64,000 bases of DNA from the NCBI GenBank assembly GCA_021768625.1, contig JAETUM010000003.1:62001-126000 (forward strand). Reading direction: 5' to 3'. Of the stretch, positions 26,111-33,861 are shown piece by piece. Position 1 is the stretch's first letter. Each line of letters starts with the position of its first letter. Below the pieces are notes generated by a model. It worked only from the letters and a program-made list of their open reading frames with translations, made no database searches and was not told the origin of the DNA. Origin of the DNA: Candidatus Stoquefichus sp. Its GTDB lineage: Bacteria; Bacillota_I; Bacilli_A; Erysipelotrichales; Coprobacillaceae. Both the position numbers and the translations under genes were made by a program.

Positions 26111-26443
26111 CTATCTCCTCACTTTCTCACATTTCAGTTTCAGGCATTTCTTCTTATAGTTCATATGGTCAATAGAAACGATGTTATAAAGGGAGCCTTC
26201 AAATATAACTCTGTGTTTTGTAACATCAAGGTCTACAAGAGCCTTACAGTATCTGACCGTAAAAGAAATATCCGAATCATCTACAATAAGACCTGCCACA
26301 CTCTTTTCAGAACCACCTTCGCCACTTACCGTTGCAAAGCAGGTGTGATAGTCTATCCAGGTATTCTTATGATTGCCAATGGCATCTACAACAGTGTCAT
26401 TTTTCTGCACTGTGATTTTCACATTCAAAAGAGCAATATCCAT
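26111..26443 (-). CDS. Head closure / head-tail adaptor protein
   Basis: This 110-residue, strand-rich protein has the pattern of SPP1 gp16/HK97-type head closure proteins (KNTWIDYHTCFATVSGEGG, LYNIVSIDHMNYKKKCLKL). It would seal the connector after DNA packaging and receive the tail. The start codon overlaps the stop of the connector gene, and the gene order connector, closure, gp10, terminator is the standard one. Confidence 0.85.
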   Translation of the reverse strand: MDIALLNVKITVQKNDTVVDAIGNHKNTWIDYHTCFATVSGEGGSEKSVAGLIVDDSDISFTVRYCKALVDLDVTKHRVIFEGSLYNIVSIDHMNYKKKCLKLKCEKVRR

Positions 26444-26727
26444 CAGAACACACTCCTTCTTACGCCTTCAAGCAGTGAGCGAAGGGAAATGGTAAGCTGA
26501 TGGTGGTCTGCATCTTCTCGATGTTCATATAGATAGGCAACTGCGTACATGACAGCAATCTTTGATGATGGAATCGCACCAAGTTCATCAACTGATAACC
26601 TGGCTATGTCTGCACAGAGATTCTGCCCGGTTGTGATGAAGCTCTCGATAAGTGCATCGTCATCATCAAAATCCACACGAAGGTAACCTTTCATTTCATC
26701 AAGATTTACAATCACTTTTATCACCAC
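26443..26727 (-). CDS. Head-tail connector (gp6-like)
   Basis: This is a ~94-residue helical protein with the connector motif MKGYLRVDFDDDDALIESFI and a later AVAYLYEHREDADHH. It forms the ring below the portal. The start is a GTG, either at 26727 or at 26718; an AGGTGG site precedes both. The 99-bp palindromic element (copy a) lies between this gene and the capsid gene upstream. Confidence 0.88.
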   Translation of the reverse strand: MVIKVIVNLDEMKGYLRVDFDDDDALIESFITTGQNLCADIARLSVDELGAIPSSKIAVMYAVAYLYEHREDADHHQLTISLRSLLEGVRRSVF

Positions 26728-26736
26728 CTAATAATC

Positions 26737-26835
26737 TGTGACACCTTATGACTGGCATTCCCTATATACTATATATAGGTTTAAATTTTTATCTCTATAG
26801 AAAAGGATAGTAGATAGCCGTCATAGGGTGTCACA
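26737..26835 (-). repeat. 99-bp palindromic element, copy a
   Basis: Begins TGTGACACC and ends GGTGTCACA on the plus strand: inverted ends of about 19 bp with one mismatch, plus an inner CCTATATA/TATATAGG-type hairpin and a conserved core CTATAGAAAAGGATAG. It is 11 bp downstream of the capsid stop. Copies b and c (38568-38666, 41244-41342) have the same length exactly. Confidence 0.85.
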
Positions 26836-26846
26836 CTTAATTATTC

Positions 26847-28037
26847 TTAACCCTTAGCACTTGCAGTTTCTTCCTTAAGCTTTAAGATTTTTACTGCTTC
26901 AGGAAGGATAAGCTTACCATCAACTCTTTCCTTGGCTACATAACCGACCATGCCGTTACCAGCGAAAAGTTCGCGCAGTTCTGCAAAAGAACGAGAACCA
27001 CGATCACCAATGTTATAGTAACTATAATCACCAAATGCAATGGCATTAGCAGGTGCAAGAGAAGATGTATGGACAGCATATCCCAATACCCTGTCAGGCT
27101 CGCCTTCCTTGTAAGATGGCTGCCAGATATATGCTCCGTTGTTATCCTTAAGCTTTCTAAGAGAAGCAAGTGTTGCATCATTCATGATGAAAGAAGCTTT
27201 CTTACGATAAGGTCTTTTGAGACCATAAACGAGCTCAATAAGATCATCGGACTTGAGCGCAGCTGTAAGTGTTGCTGCAATCTGACCGCCGCCAGTCTTA
27301 GCAAAAATACCAGTCGGCTTGCCCTTACCATCACCGTTAAGAAAGGCCTCCTCTTCGGCATTCGCAAGTGCCTTACCAAACTGTGTGATGATGTAGTTTT
27401 CAAGACCGAAGGCGTTGTCATAAAGAAGCTCTTCTGTGACCTTGATTGCTACATGAAGCTTATAGGCATCAAGATAAATCTGGTCAAATGTAGCATCACC
27501 AAAAGATAATGCTCCACCTTCTTCAATCCATGCGGCCGCCGGCTTTGTGGCTGCAATATTTATCTTATGCTGACCCGCAGTTGTAATTTTTGTAGCAAGG
27601 CCGCGCATAATATTTTCTTCTTCAAGTACATCAATCAGTCTCTTATCATATTCTTCCGGCACGAGATAACCGCCATCCGAATCAACTCCTTCCTGCAAAA
27701 CATTCGATACCTGTCTAAAGTTGGAACGCATAGCAGTAAGCATAGCCTTTCTATACTCATCAGATGCACGGCCGGTTTTTTCTTCTTTTGCCTTATCAGC
27801 TGCAGGCTTTGTTACAATCGGAACAGTTATAGGCTTAGAGAGTTCGTTCTCAAGCGCCTCCATCTGCTCCATTCTTTCAATCTCTGTGCTATAGTTTTTG
27901 ATTTTCTTTTCCATATCAGCATAGGTCTTGGCATCTTCTTCCGAAAGCAGTCCGTCCTTATCACGCTTGCTTTCTACAAATGCTTTTGCACCCTCCCATG
28001 TCTTGTTTCTTGCTTCTCTTAATTCCTGAATCGTCAT
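26847..28037 (-). CDS. Major capsid protein, HK97 fold
   Basis: This 396-residue protein has an N-terminal coiled-coil scaffold domain (~1-100; MTIQELREARNKTWEGAK and a long charged helix) that the ClpP-like protease would remove. It is followed by the HK97 capsid domain (SDGGYLVPEEYDKRLIDVLE, AAWIEEGGALSFGD, NGDGKGKPTGIF). It builds the capsid shell. The start follows GGAGGTAACAG. It lies 6 bp after the protease gene and is followed by the 99-bp element, so late transcripts could be trimmed there. Confidence 0.95.
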   Translation of the reverse strand: MTIQELREARNKTWEGAKAFVESKRDKDGLLSEEDAKTYADMEKKIKNYSTEIERMEQMEALENELSKPITVPIVTKPAADKAKEEKTGRASDEYRKAMLTAMRSNFRQVSNVLQEGVDSDGGYLVPEEYDKRLIDVLEEENIMRGLATKITTAGQHKINIAATKPAAAWIEEGGALSFGDATFDQIYLDAYKLHVAIKVTEELLYDNAFGLENYIITQFGKALANAEEEAFLNGDGKGKPTGIFAKTGGGQIAATLTAALKSDDLIELVYGLKRPYRKKASFIMNDATLASLRKLKDNNGAYIWQPSYKEGEPDRVLGYAVHTSSLAPANAIAFGDYSYYNIGDRGSRSFAELRELFAGNGMVGYVAKERVDGKLILPEAVKILKLKEETASAKG

Positions 28038-28043
28038 GTTCTG

Positions 28044-28787
28044 TTACCTCCAATTTTTCAATAAATTAAGCCGATCCATGAGGGAGTCGGCTTTCGTTTT
28101 TACTTCTTCAGTTTTTGGTTTGATTTTGCATTTCTCCGCGATCTTATCCATAAGTGAATTAGTAACTGCAGCCTGTGAATACACCATGCTGACCTGCGGG
28201 ATTTCTATTTCATCTGTTACACTTCTTTGCAAAACTTCATCTGCAAATCCCATCTCAACTGCACTGTTTGCATCCATCCATGTCTCTGCATCCATAAGAT
28301 GAGAAATCTTGGCACGGCTTAATCCTGTCTTGATTTCATAGGCATTCATAATGGATTCCTTTACTTCATCAAGCATGGCAATCGCCTTTTGCATTTCATC
28401 CGTATTTCCCATTGCCACGGTCATCGGATTGTGGATCATCATCATGGATACCGGAGATACACATACCTTTGTGCCGGCCATCGCAATGACTGAGGCTGCA
28501 CTTGCTGCAATGCCGTCAATCTTGACTGTGACATTTCCTTTGTATTCCATCAGCATGTTGTAAATCTGTGCTGCTGCGATGCAGTCCCCACCGGGAGAAT
28601 TGATCCATACCGTGATGTCACCGTTTCCGGCATTTAATTCATCTCGGAAAAGCTGTGGAGTCACATCGTCATCAAACCAGCTTTCTTCTGCGATGGTCCC
28701 GTTTAGAAAAAGTGTCCTCTCCGGTGTTTGCTCCATCGTCTCCTGATTCGTCACCATCTTGTTCTTCCACTTCCAGAACTTCTTCAT
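28044..28787 (-). CDS. Head maturation protease, ClpP-like
   Basis: The start MKKFWKWKNKMVTNQE (28787) follows AAAGGAGA; the 5' end overlaps the portal gene by 116 bp. The 247-residue serine protease has the ClpP fold with INSPGGDCIAAAQIYN, catalytic Ser in GIAASAASVIAMAG and His in MMMIHNPMTV. It cleaves the scaffold domain from the capsid protein during prohead maturation. Residues after ~195 are a phage-specific tail. Confidence 0.92.
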   Translation of the reverse strand: MKKFWKWKNKMVTNQETMEQTPERTLFLNGTIAEESWFDDDVTPQLFRDELNAGNGDITVWINSPGGDCIAAAQIYNMLMEYKGNVTVKIDGIAASAASVIAMAGTKVCVSPVSMMMIHNPMTVAMGNTDEMQKAIAMLDEVKESIMNAYEIKTGLSRAKISHLMDAETWMDANSAVEMGFADEVLQRSVTDEIEIPQVSMVYSQAAVTNSLMDKIAEKCKIKPKTEEVKTKADSLMDRLNLLKNWR

Positions 28788-30033
28788 CTGCATTCTCCTT
28801 TCCGCCGTTTGCAAAGATTCCTGCATCGGCAAGTTTTGTCATATTTCCATTGATGAGGTATAAATCCCCACCTTTCTCTTCCGGTATAAGGTCGAGGTTT
28901 TCAAGTTCACGAATATCATTGGCTGACATCCAGCCATTCTGTCTTGCAGTGGCATAACCGTTCATACGGCTCTGATAATCTCCACGCAAAAGTCCGTCTA
29001 CATTAAACTTGATAAAATAATTCTGTTTTTCCTCTGCAGATAACAGAGAGCGAGCCATATTCTGCTCCCACCTTGAAACCCAGGGGTCAAGAGTGTATTT
29101 CACAAATTCAAGTGACTGCTGCTCAATATTAGAAAAGCTCGACTTCTCAAGGTCTCCTACCATATGTGGAGGCACTCTGAAAATTCGAGCAATCTCATCT
29201 ATCTGAAATTTTCTTGTTTCTAAAAACTGTGCTTCGTTTGGAGAAATAGAAATCGGTGTGTATTTCATTCCTTCTTCCAGAACGGCAACCTTATGTGAAT
29301 TTGCACTACCGCCAAATGTCTGTGACCAGCTGTCCCTTACCTTTGATGGGTCTTTTAATGTTCCTGGATGTTCAAGCACTCCACTTGGTGCAGCACCATT
29401 GGCATAAAACTTACTTCCATACTCTTCAGCTGCAATTGCAAGACCGATAGCATTCTTGGCCATTGCAATAGGCGAGTAACCTACAAGACCGTCAAAGCCA
29501 AGTCCCGGAATATGCATGACCTCATCAGGAGCAAGCTTAACAGAAGATCCTTTATTGGTTGGGGCATCATCTGAATTTACCTGGTACTCATAATAAAGAC
29601 GTCCGTGTTCATCTCTGTCCACTTTCATCCTGTCCGGCATGAGCGGATACAGTGCGATAATCTCTCCCTTGCCATTCCTGATAATCTGTGCGTAGGCATT
29701 TCCCCACAACAGAAGATGCGTCATAAGGGTTTCCCTAAAAACAAAGCTTGTCATTTCAGGATTCGGCTCATCATGGAGCAATATATAAAGTGGATGCTCT
29801 GTAGCTTTTACCTTACTTCCGTTCTCATCATATTTATAAAAATGTAATGGCAGGCTTGCCACTGCTTCTGACAAGATACGGACACAACTGTAAACGGCAG
29901 TCATCTGCATGGCAGAGCGTTCATTTACTCTTTTTCCACTCGTGCTATTGCCCATAAAAAAGCTATATGCACTACCACTTGTTCTGTTTGTGGGAGCATC
30001 TCTTGTCCTTAACAAGCCTTTGAGAATTCCCAT
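28672..30033 (-). CDS. Portal protein, HK97 type
   Basis: The ATG at 30033 (MGILKGLLRTRDAP) is taken rather than a GTG 9 bp upstream. The 453-residue protein has the portal pattern AVYSCVRILSEAVASLPLHFY, LLLWGNAYAQIIRN, SPNEAQFLETRKFQIDEIAR and FSNIEQQSLEFVKYTL. It forms the dodecameric DNA entry channel. Its acidic C-terminus overlaps the protease gene in another frame, as in many HK97-like phages. Confidence 0.95.
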   Translation of the reverse strand: MGILKGLLRTRDAPTNRTSGSAYSFFMGNSTSGKRVNERSAMQMTAVYSCVRILSEAVASLPLHFYKYDENGSKVKATEHPLYILLHDEPNPEMTSFVFRETLMTHLLLWGNAYAQIIRNGKGEIIALYPLMPDRMKVDRDEHGRLYYEYQVNSDDAPTNKGSSVKLAPDEVMHIPGLGFDGLVGYSPIAMAKNAIGLAIAAEEYGSKFYANGAAPSGVLEHPGTLKDPSKVRDSWSQTFGGSANSHKVAVLEEGMKYTPISISPNEAQFLETRKFQIDEIARIFRVPPHMVGDLEKSSFSNIEQQSLEFVKYTLDPWVSRWEQNMARSLLSAEEKQNYFIKFNVDGLLRGDYQSRMNGYATARQNGWMSANDIRELENLDLIPEEKGGDLYLINGNMTKLADAGIFANGGKENADEEVLEVEEQDGDESGDDGANTGEDTFSKRDHRRRKLV

Positions 30034-30056
30034 TCTAGTCACCTTACCTTTCTAAA

Positions 30057-31658
30057 TTAAAAGACTAATAAGCCTCGTGTATCGTAGACCGATTCAGTCA
30101 CTTCATTACCACATCTGATTGCTCTGTCAAGTGCCATGATTGTTGCAATGGCACCGTCAATCTTTTCAGTTGATTTTTCCTTATCTGCCTTGATGTTACC
30201 TGCGGGATCAGTACGGATAAAGATGTTATCCATATTCCACCTTAAAACCGGATGACCACCGTGTGCGATTCTTTGCTCAAGCACAAGTTTCATCAGTTCC
30301 TTGGTTGGTGGACTCATATCCTTGAATCCCTGTCCGAAAGGCACAACGGTAAATCCCATGCCTTCCAGATTCTGAACCATCTGTACTGCTCCCCAACGGT
30401 CAAAGGCAATCTCTCTGATGTTGAATCTCTCACCAAGACTTTCTATGAAATTCTCGATGTAACCATAGTGAACAACATTACCTTCGGTTGTCTGCAGATA
30501 ACCTTTTCGCTCCCACAGGTCATAGGGAACGTGGTCTCTTCGCACTCGAAGATCAAGGGTGTCTTCCGGCACCCAGAAATACGGAAGTACAACATACTTG
30601 TCATCCTCATCAAGTGGCGGAAACACAAGCACGAATGCCGTAATATCCGTTGTACTGGATAAGTCCAGTCCTCCGTAACATACACGACCTTCCAGGTCAT
30701 CTTCATTCACGGCAGAATCGCAGGCATCCCACTTTTCCATCGGCATCCATCGTACCGACTGTTTTACCCACTGATTAAGTCTTAGCTGTCTGAAGGAGTT
30801 TTCTTCTCCGGGATTCTGCTTTGCAGAGTCACAGGCAGCTTTTACCTTTTCTATGGCAACGGTAATACCAAGTGATGGATTTGCCTTTTTCCACACTTTA
30901 GGGTCTGTCCAGTCTTCAGACTCGTCTGCTCCGTAGATAACGGAATAAAAGGTAGGGTCAATTTTTCGCCCTGCCTCAATATCGAGTGCTTTCTGATGGA
31001 TTTCATAACAGATAGAGTTGGTATCATTTCCGGCAGTGGTGATCAGAAAATACAGTGGCTGCATTCTGGCATCACCGGAACCTTGTGTCATAACATCATA
31101 GAGTTTTCGATTTGGCTGGGTGTGCAACTCATCGAAAATTACTCCGTGTGTATTAAAGCCATGCTTATTTGCAACATCCGCCGACAAAACTTGATAAAAG
31201 CTGTTGGTTGGCTTATATATAATTTTTTTCTGCGACTCCAGTATCTTCACTCTTTTCATAAGAGCCGGACAGAACCTTATCATGTCAACGGCAACATCAA
31301 ATACAATTTTTGCCTGATTTCTGTCTGCTGCACATCCGTACACTTCCGCTCTTTCTTCTCCATCACCACATAAAAGAAGAAGTGCAACGGCAGCCGCAAG
31401 TTCTGATTTCCCCTGTTTCTTGGGTATTTCAATATAAGCTGTGTTGAATTGTCTGTATCCGTTTGGCTTTAATACTCCAAACAGATCTCTAATAATCTGT
31501 TCCTGCCAGTCTATCAATTCAAATTTCTTTCCTGCCCACGTTCCTTTGGTATGGCATAGTTCCTCAATAAAGCTGACAGCATAATCTGCCATCTGTTCAT
31601 CGTAATGAGAAGACTTCGCCATAAGCTTTGTGGGTTTATACTTTTTCAGTTTTCTCAT
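30057..31658 (-). CDS. Terminase large subunit
   Basis: This 533-residue packaging motor has an ATPase domain with Walker A-like IPKKQGKSELAAAVA, Walker B-like GVIFDELHTQP, and a coupling motif LITTAGND. A C-terminal nuclease domain has GGLDLSSTTDITAF and FDRWGAVQMV with acidic residues. It translocates and cuts phage DNA. It is separated from the small subunit (37.7 kb) by nine genes, including two methyltransferases, instead of being adjacent. Confidence 0.95.
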   Translation of the reverse strand: MRKLKKYKPTKLMAKSSHYDEQMADYAVSFIEELCHTKGTWAGKKFELIDWQEQIIRDLFGVLKPNGYRQFNTAYIEIPKKQGKSELAAAVALLLLCGDGEERAEVYGCAADRNQAKIVFDVAVDMIRFCPALMKRVKILESQKKIIYKPTNSFYQVLSADVANKHGFNTHGVIFDELHTQPNRKLYDVMTQGSGDARMQPLYFLITTAGNDTNSICYEIHQKALDIEAGRKIDPTFYSVIYGADESEDWTDPKVWKKANPSLGITVAIEKVKAACDSAKQNPGEENSFRQLRLNQWVKQSVRWMPMEKWDACDSAVNEDDLEGRVCYGGLDLSSTTDITAFVLVFPPLDEDDKYVVLPYFWVPEDTLDLRVRRDHVPYDLWERKGYLQTTEGNVVHYGYIENFIESLGERFNIREIAFDRWGAVQMVQNLEGMGFTVVPFGQGFKDMSPPTKELMKLVLEQRIAHGGHPVLRWNMDNIFIRTDPAGNIKADKEKSTEKIDGAIATIMALDRAIRCGNEVTESVYDTRGLLVF

Positions 31659-31775
31659 TCGCCATCACCTCCACAAATAAAAATAGCCACCATCATCGGT
31701 GACACCAATAAATATTTCTATACGAGATACAGAAGCCTTTCAGCTTCCGTTCCCGATAACATTTCGTTATTCAGT

Positions 31776-32018
31776 CTAGTTAAAATCATTTAAAAGGATG
31801 CAAAGAGCAAGTTCCGCCTCTTCGCAGGTCGGCTCAATATCCCATCCTCTGTCGTAGTTGGCAATCCATTCTCCATCCATCTTAAGGCTCAGTTTGGAAA
31901 TCTTACCGTCATTGATGCCGTAATCCTCGCTGGGTTCTTCAAAATGTTTCACCCAGTATTTTACGTTCTTGTATCCGCCATCCTTCTTAGGAATTCCGAT
32001 TGTTCCTTCTGACCACAT
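31776..32018 (-). CDS. Small hypothetical phage protein (80 residues)
   Basis: The start MWSEGTIGIPKKDGGYKN (32018) follows GGAAGTGAG; the longer frame overlaps the gene upstream. The acidic protein has KYWVKHFEEPSEDYG and DRGWDIEPTCEEAELALCIL, features that recur in a small conserved phage family of unknown function. It is the last gene before the large terminase in a run of small early genes. Confidence 0.65.
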   Translation of the reverse strand: MWSEGTIGIPKKDGGYKNVKYWVKHFEEPSEDYGINDGKISKLSLKMDGEWIANYDRGWDIEPTCEEAELALCILLNDFN

Positions 32019-32020
32019 GC

Positions 32021-32386
32021 TTATCTCACTTCCATCTTGATTGCTGGAATTCTTGCATGCTCTCCAGTCTTCCAGTCGGTGTGTCTTGCGTTGACTGTTG
32101 TAAGTCCGTTCATGCAAATGCCTTCTTTCTCAAATGCTGCGAGGGTTTCGATAAGGCTTGAAAATGTTGAACTGATGGTAAACTCTGTAATGCCTTCTGC
32201 TCTTAAGCAGTCTGCAATCTCTTTGATGTCGTAATCCCAAATGACCTCGTTAAAATCAATAAGGTCGTTGCCAGATTCTTCTTTGGAAGTTTTGTATGCC
32301 CAGAAAAGTGTAGGATTGATTCTTGCGTCCTTAAGGTTTCTTGCCTTCTCTTCGATTGCCTTTTCAAATGTTCTGATTTCCTTCAT
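32021..32386 (-). CDS. Hypothetical phage protein (121 residues)
   Basis: The gene starts at MKEIRTFEKAIEEKAR after AGGAGG and ends 2 bp before the next gene. It has INPTLFWAYKTSKE and a C-terminal segment GLTTVNARHTDWKTGEH that suggests a conserved core. The product is soluble, alpha/beta, with no recognised motif. A promoter (32430-32458) lies directly upstream, so this gene leads the short transcript with the 80-residue gene and probably the terminase. Confidence 0.65.
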   Translation of the reverse strand: MKEIRTFEKAIEEKARNLKDARINPTLFWAYKTSKEESGNDLIDFNEVIWDYDIKEIADCLRAEGITEFTISSTFSSLIETLAAFEKEGICMNGLTTVNARHTDWKTGEHARIPAIKMEVR

Positions 32387-32429
32387 TGTGATGTCCTCCT
32401 AAGTGTTTTCTTTTCCTTTCGGTACACTA

Positions 32430-32458
32430 TATATCACTCTAAAAGCACATAATAGCAA
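32430..32458 (-). promoter_or_regulatory. Predicted phage promoter
   Basis: On the minus strand TTGCTA (32453-32458) and GATATA (32430-32435) are 17 bp apart. The stretch TTTAGAGTGATATAT is shared with the promoter at 33795-33823, suggesting co-regulation of the two gene sets. Confidence 0.5.
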
Positions 32459-32509
32459 GTTAATTACTGGCATAAATGTAACAATTATTTCAGTAGATAA
32501 CTGTGTATT

Positions 32510-32686
32510 TTATGTCTCTCCATAAAGGATGAAATGGACATAATCTGCTCGATTTTCCTCTAGGAAAATCACAAGTTCGTAGAAACCATATTCATTGGCA
32601 AGCCTCTGAACCATCGTTACATCAAACATATTGGTAAGACCTGAGACTCTGATATATAAAATCTGTTCTTTTATCTTCTCATCCAT
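32510..32686 (-). CDS. DUF5049 protein
   Basis: The start MDEKIKEQILYIRVSGLTNM (32686) follows GAGGAG. The 58-residue product matches the small DUF5049 family seen in Firmicute phages (MFDVTMVQRLANEYGFYELV and EENRADYVHFIL). Function is unknown. The frame extends upstream without a start that would have a ribosome site. It lies between DUF4314 and the 121-residue gene, a common neighbourhood for these small proteins. Confidence 0.8.
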   Translation of the reverse strand: MDEKIKEQILYIRVSGLTNMFDVTMVQRLANEYGFYELVIFLEENRADYVHFILYGET

Positions 32687-32690
32687 AATC

Positions 32691-33080
32691 TTACTCCTCG
32701 TCTGTACAATCCGGCAGTCCCATTGCAAGTTCTGTATACACCTTTGTGTATCTGCTTTGTTCACTGCCTTCGGATGATGCCATTGCTCGAAGGTAAAATT
32801 CCATCGCATCTTTTCTGCTGTCCCAAGTTTCAGTACTTCCGTAGCAAGTCACCTTTACGCTGTCCAGTTTTCTGCAACTGTCCTCTCCATATACTACATT
32901 TAATCCGGAACCATTATCCCAAGCAACCATAATGCTTGCTGTATCATCCACACCCATGACCGTGCCTTTCGTTCCAATCGGTGGTGCCTGCAAATCGTCC
33001 ATTCTCACAAGTTCTACTCTGCATCCGATAGGATACTGTCTGCGTACCCTTTCCACAATCTCTTTACTTGGAAATCTCAT
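32691..33080 (-). CDS. DUF4314 domain protein
   Basis: The first ~70 residues match DUF4314 (VRRQYPIGCRVELVRMDD, IGTKGTVMGVDDTASIMVAW, NGSGLNVVYGED), a small strand-rich fold found in phages. The C-terminal ~55 residues are unrelated and charged. The gene overlaps the upstream gene end by 17 bp. It may be a regulatory or DNA-protecting protein; no role is established. Confidence 0.82.
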   Translation of the reverse strand: MRFPSKEIVERVRRQYPIGCRVELVRMDDLQAPPIGTKGTVMGVDDTASIMVAWDNGSGLNVVYGEDSCRKLDSVKVTCYGSTETWDSRKDAMEFYLRAMASSEGSEQSRYTKVYTELAMGLPDCTDEE

Positions 33081-33762
33081 CGTCTGACATCTCCTTCTTT
33101 GCTACATTTTTGAAAGCAGATGAGCCACTGAGATTCTTTAGCAGAATCTTTCTGTCGGCTTTGTATTCCTCACCGATAAACCCAAGTCTTAAAAGGAAAC
33201 ATCTGAATGCGTATTTCTCATTGCTGACTTTCTTTTCTGTTGAGTTGATGCGTTTCTGTTCTTTACTCATCTTGCAGAGTGCTGCAATGAAATTCTGGTA
33301 AGCTTGACAGGTTTCTGCATCCGGCAGTTCTGAAAACCAAGGAAATGAAACTTTTTCCTCACCAATTTCAATTCGGATATCATCCACTCCCAAGGCTTTC
33401 TTGATTAACTCTCCCTTTGCATCAAGTAGGTTTGTAAGGTTACCAACTCCAACATTCTCAATTGGAATCGCCACCGTAAACGCCACATCTTCGCCCTGTG
33501 GCGTTTCTTCCTGTTCTTCGGATACTTCCTTGCCTTCTGCAACAAAGCCTCTATCAGCAAGCTGGTCAAGAATATTTTCGATTTCTTCACTGTCTGCTCT
33601 GTCATCAAATTCCAAGGCTCCGTCTTTAGTCACCGTAAAATAATCAATCTCATATGCGCAACTTGGCATAAATTTGTAAACTGCATCTGCTCCAGTGATT
33701 TCAGAAATTGCCTTGACTAATGCTTTTCTCTCTGCACCTGTTCTGTTAAATTCTACTCTCAT
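33064..33762 (-). CDS. Phage 'virulence-related' family protein
   Basis: The start is MRVEFNRTGAERKALVKAI after GGAGG. The 232-residue protein matches a common family in Firmicute phages annotated as virulence-related (EITGADAVYKFMPSCAYEID, VAFTVAIPIENVGVG, ILLKNLSGSSAFKN). No virulence role is known; the name is historic. It is the first gene after the promoter at 33795-33823 and is followed by DUF4314 and DUF5049. Confidence 0.78.
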   Translation of the reverse strand: MRVEFNRTGAERKALVKAISEITGADAVYKFMPSCAYEIDYFTVTKDGALEFDDRADSEEIENILDQLADRGFVAEGKEVSEEQEETPQGEDVAFTVAIPIENVGVGNLTNLLDAKGELIKKALGVDDIRIEIGEEKVSFPWFSELPDAETCQAYQNFIAALCKMSKEQKRINSTEKKVSNEKYAFRCFLLRLGFIGEEYKADRKILLKNLSGSSAFKNVAKKEMSDDEISK

Positions 33763-33794
33763 ATATGAGTACCTCCTTTATTTTAGGTACTACA

Positions 33795-33823
33795 TATATC
33801 ACTCTAAACCACATATATATCAA
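33795..33823 (-). promoter_or_regulatory. Predicted phage promoter
   Basis: On the minus strand TTGATA (33818-33823) and GATATA (33795-33800) are 17 bp apart. It leads the virulence-related/DUF4314/DUF5049 group. Confidence 0.55.
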
Positions 33824-33861
33824 GTAATATCTGTGAATATCGAAGTAGAATATATACCGAT

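Noticed and set aside
26737-26835. 99-bp element as a plain intrinsic terminator
   Set aside because: Neither strand shows a U-tract after the outer stem, and the A/T-rich centre is conserved, which a terminator does not require.
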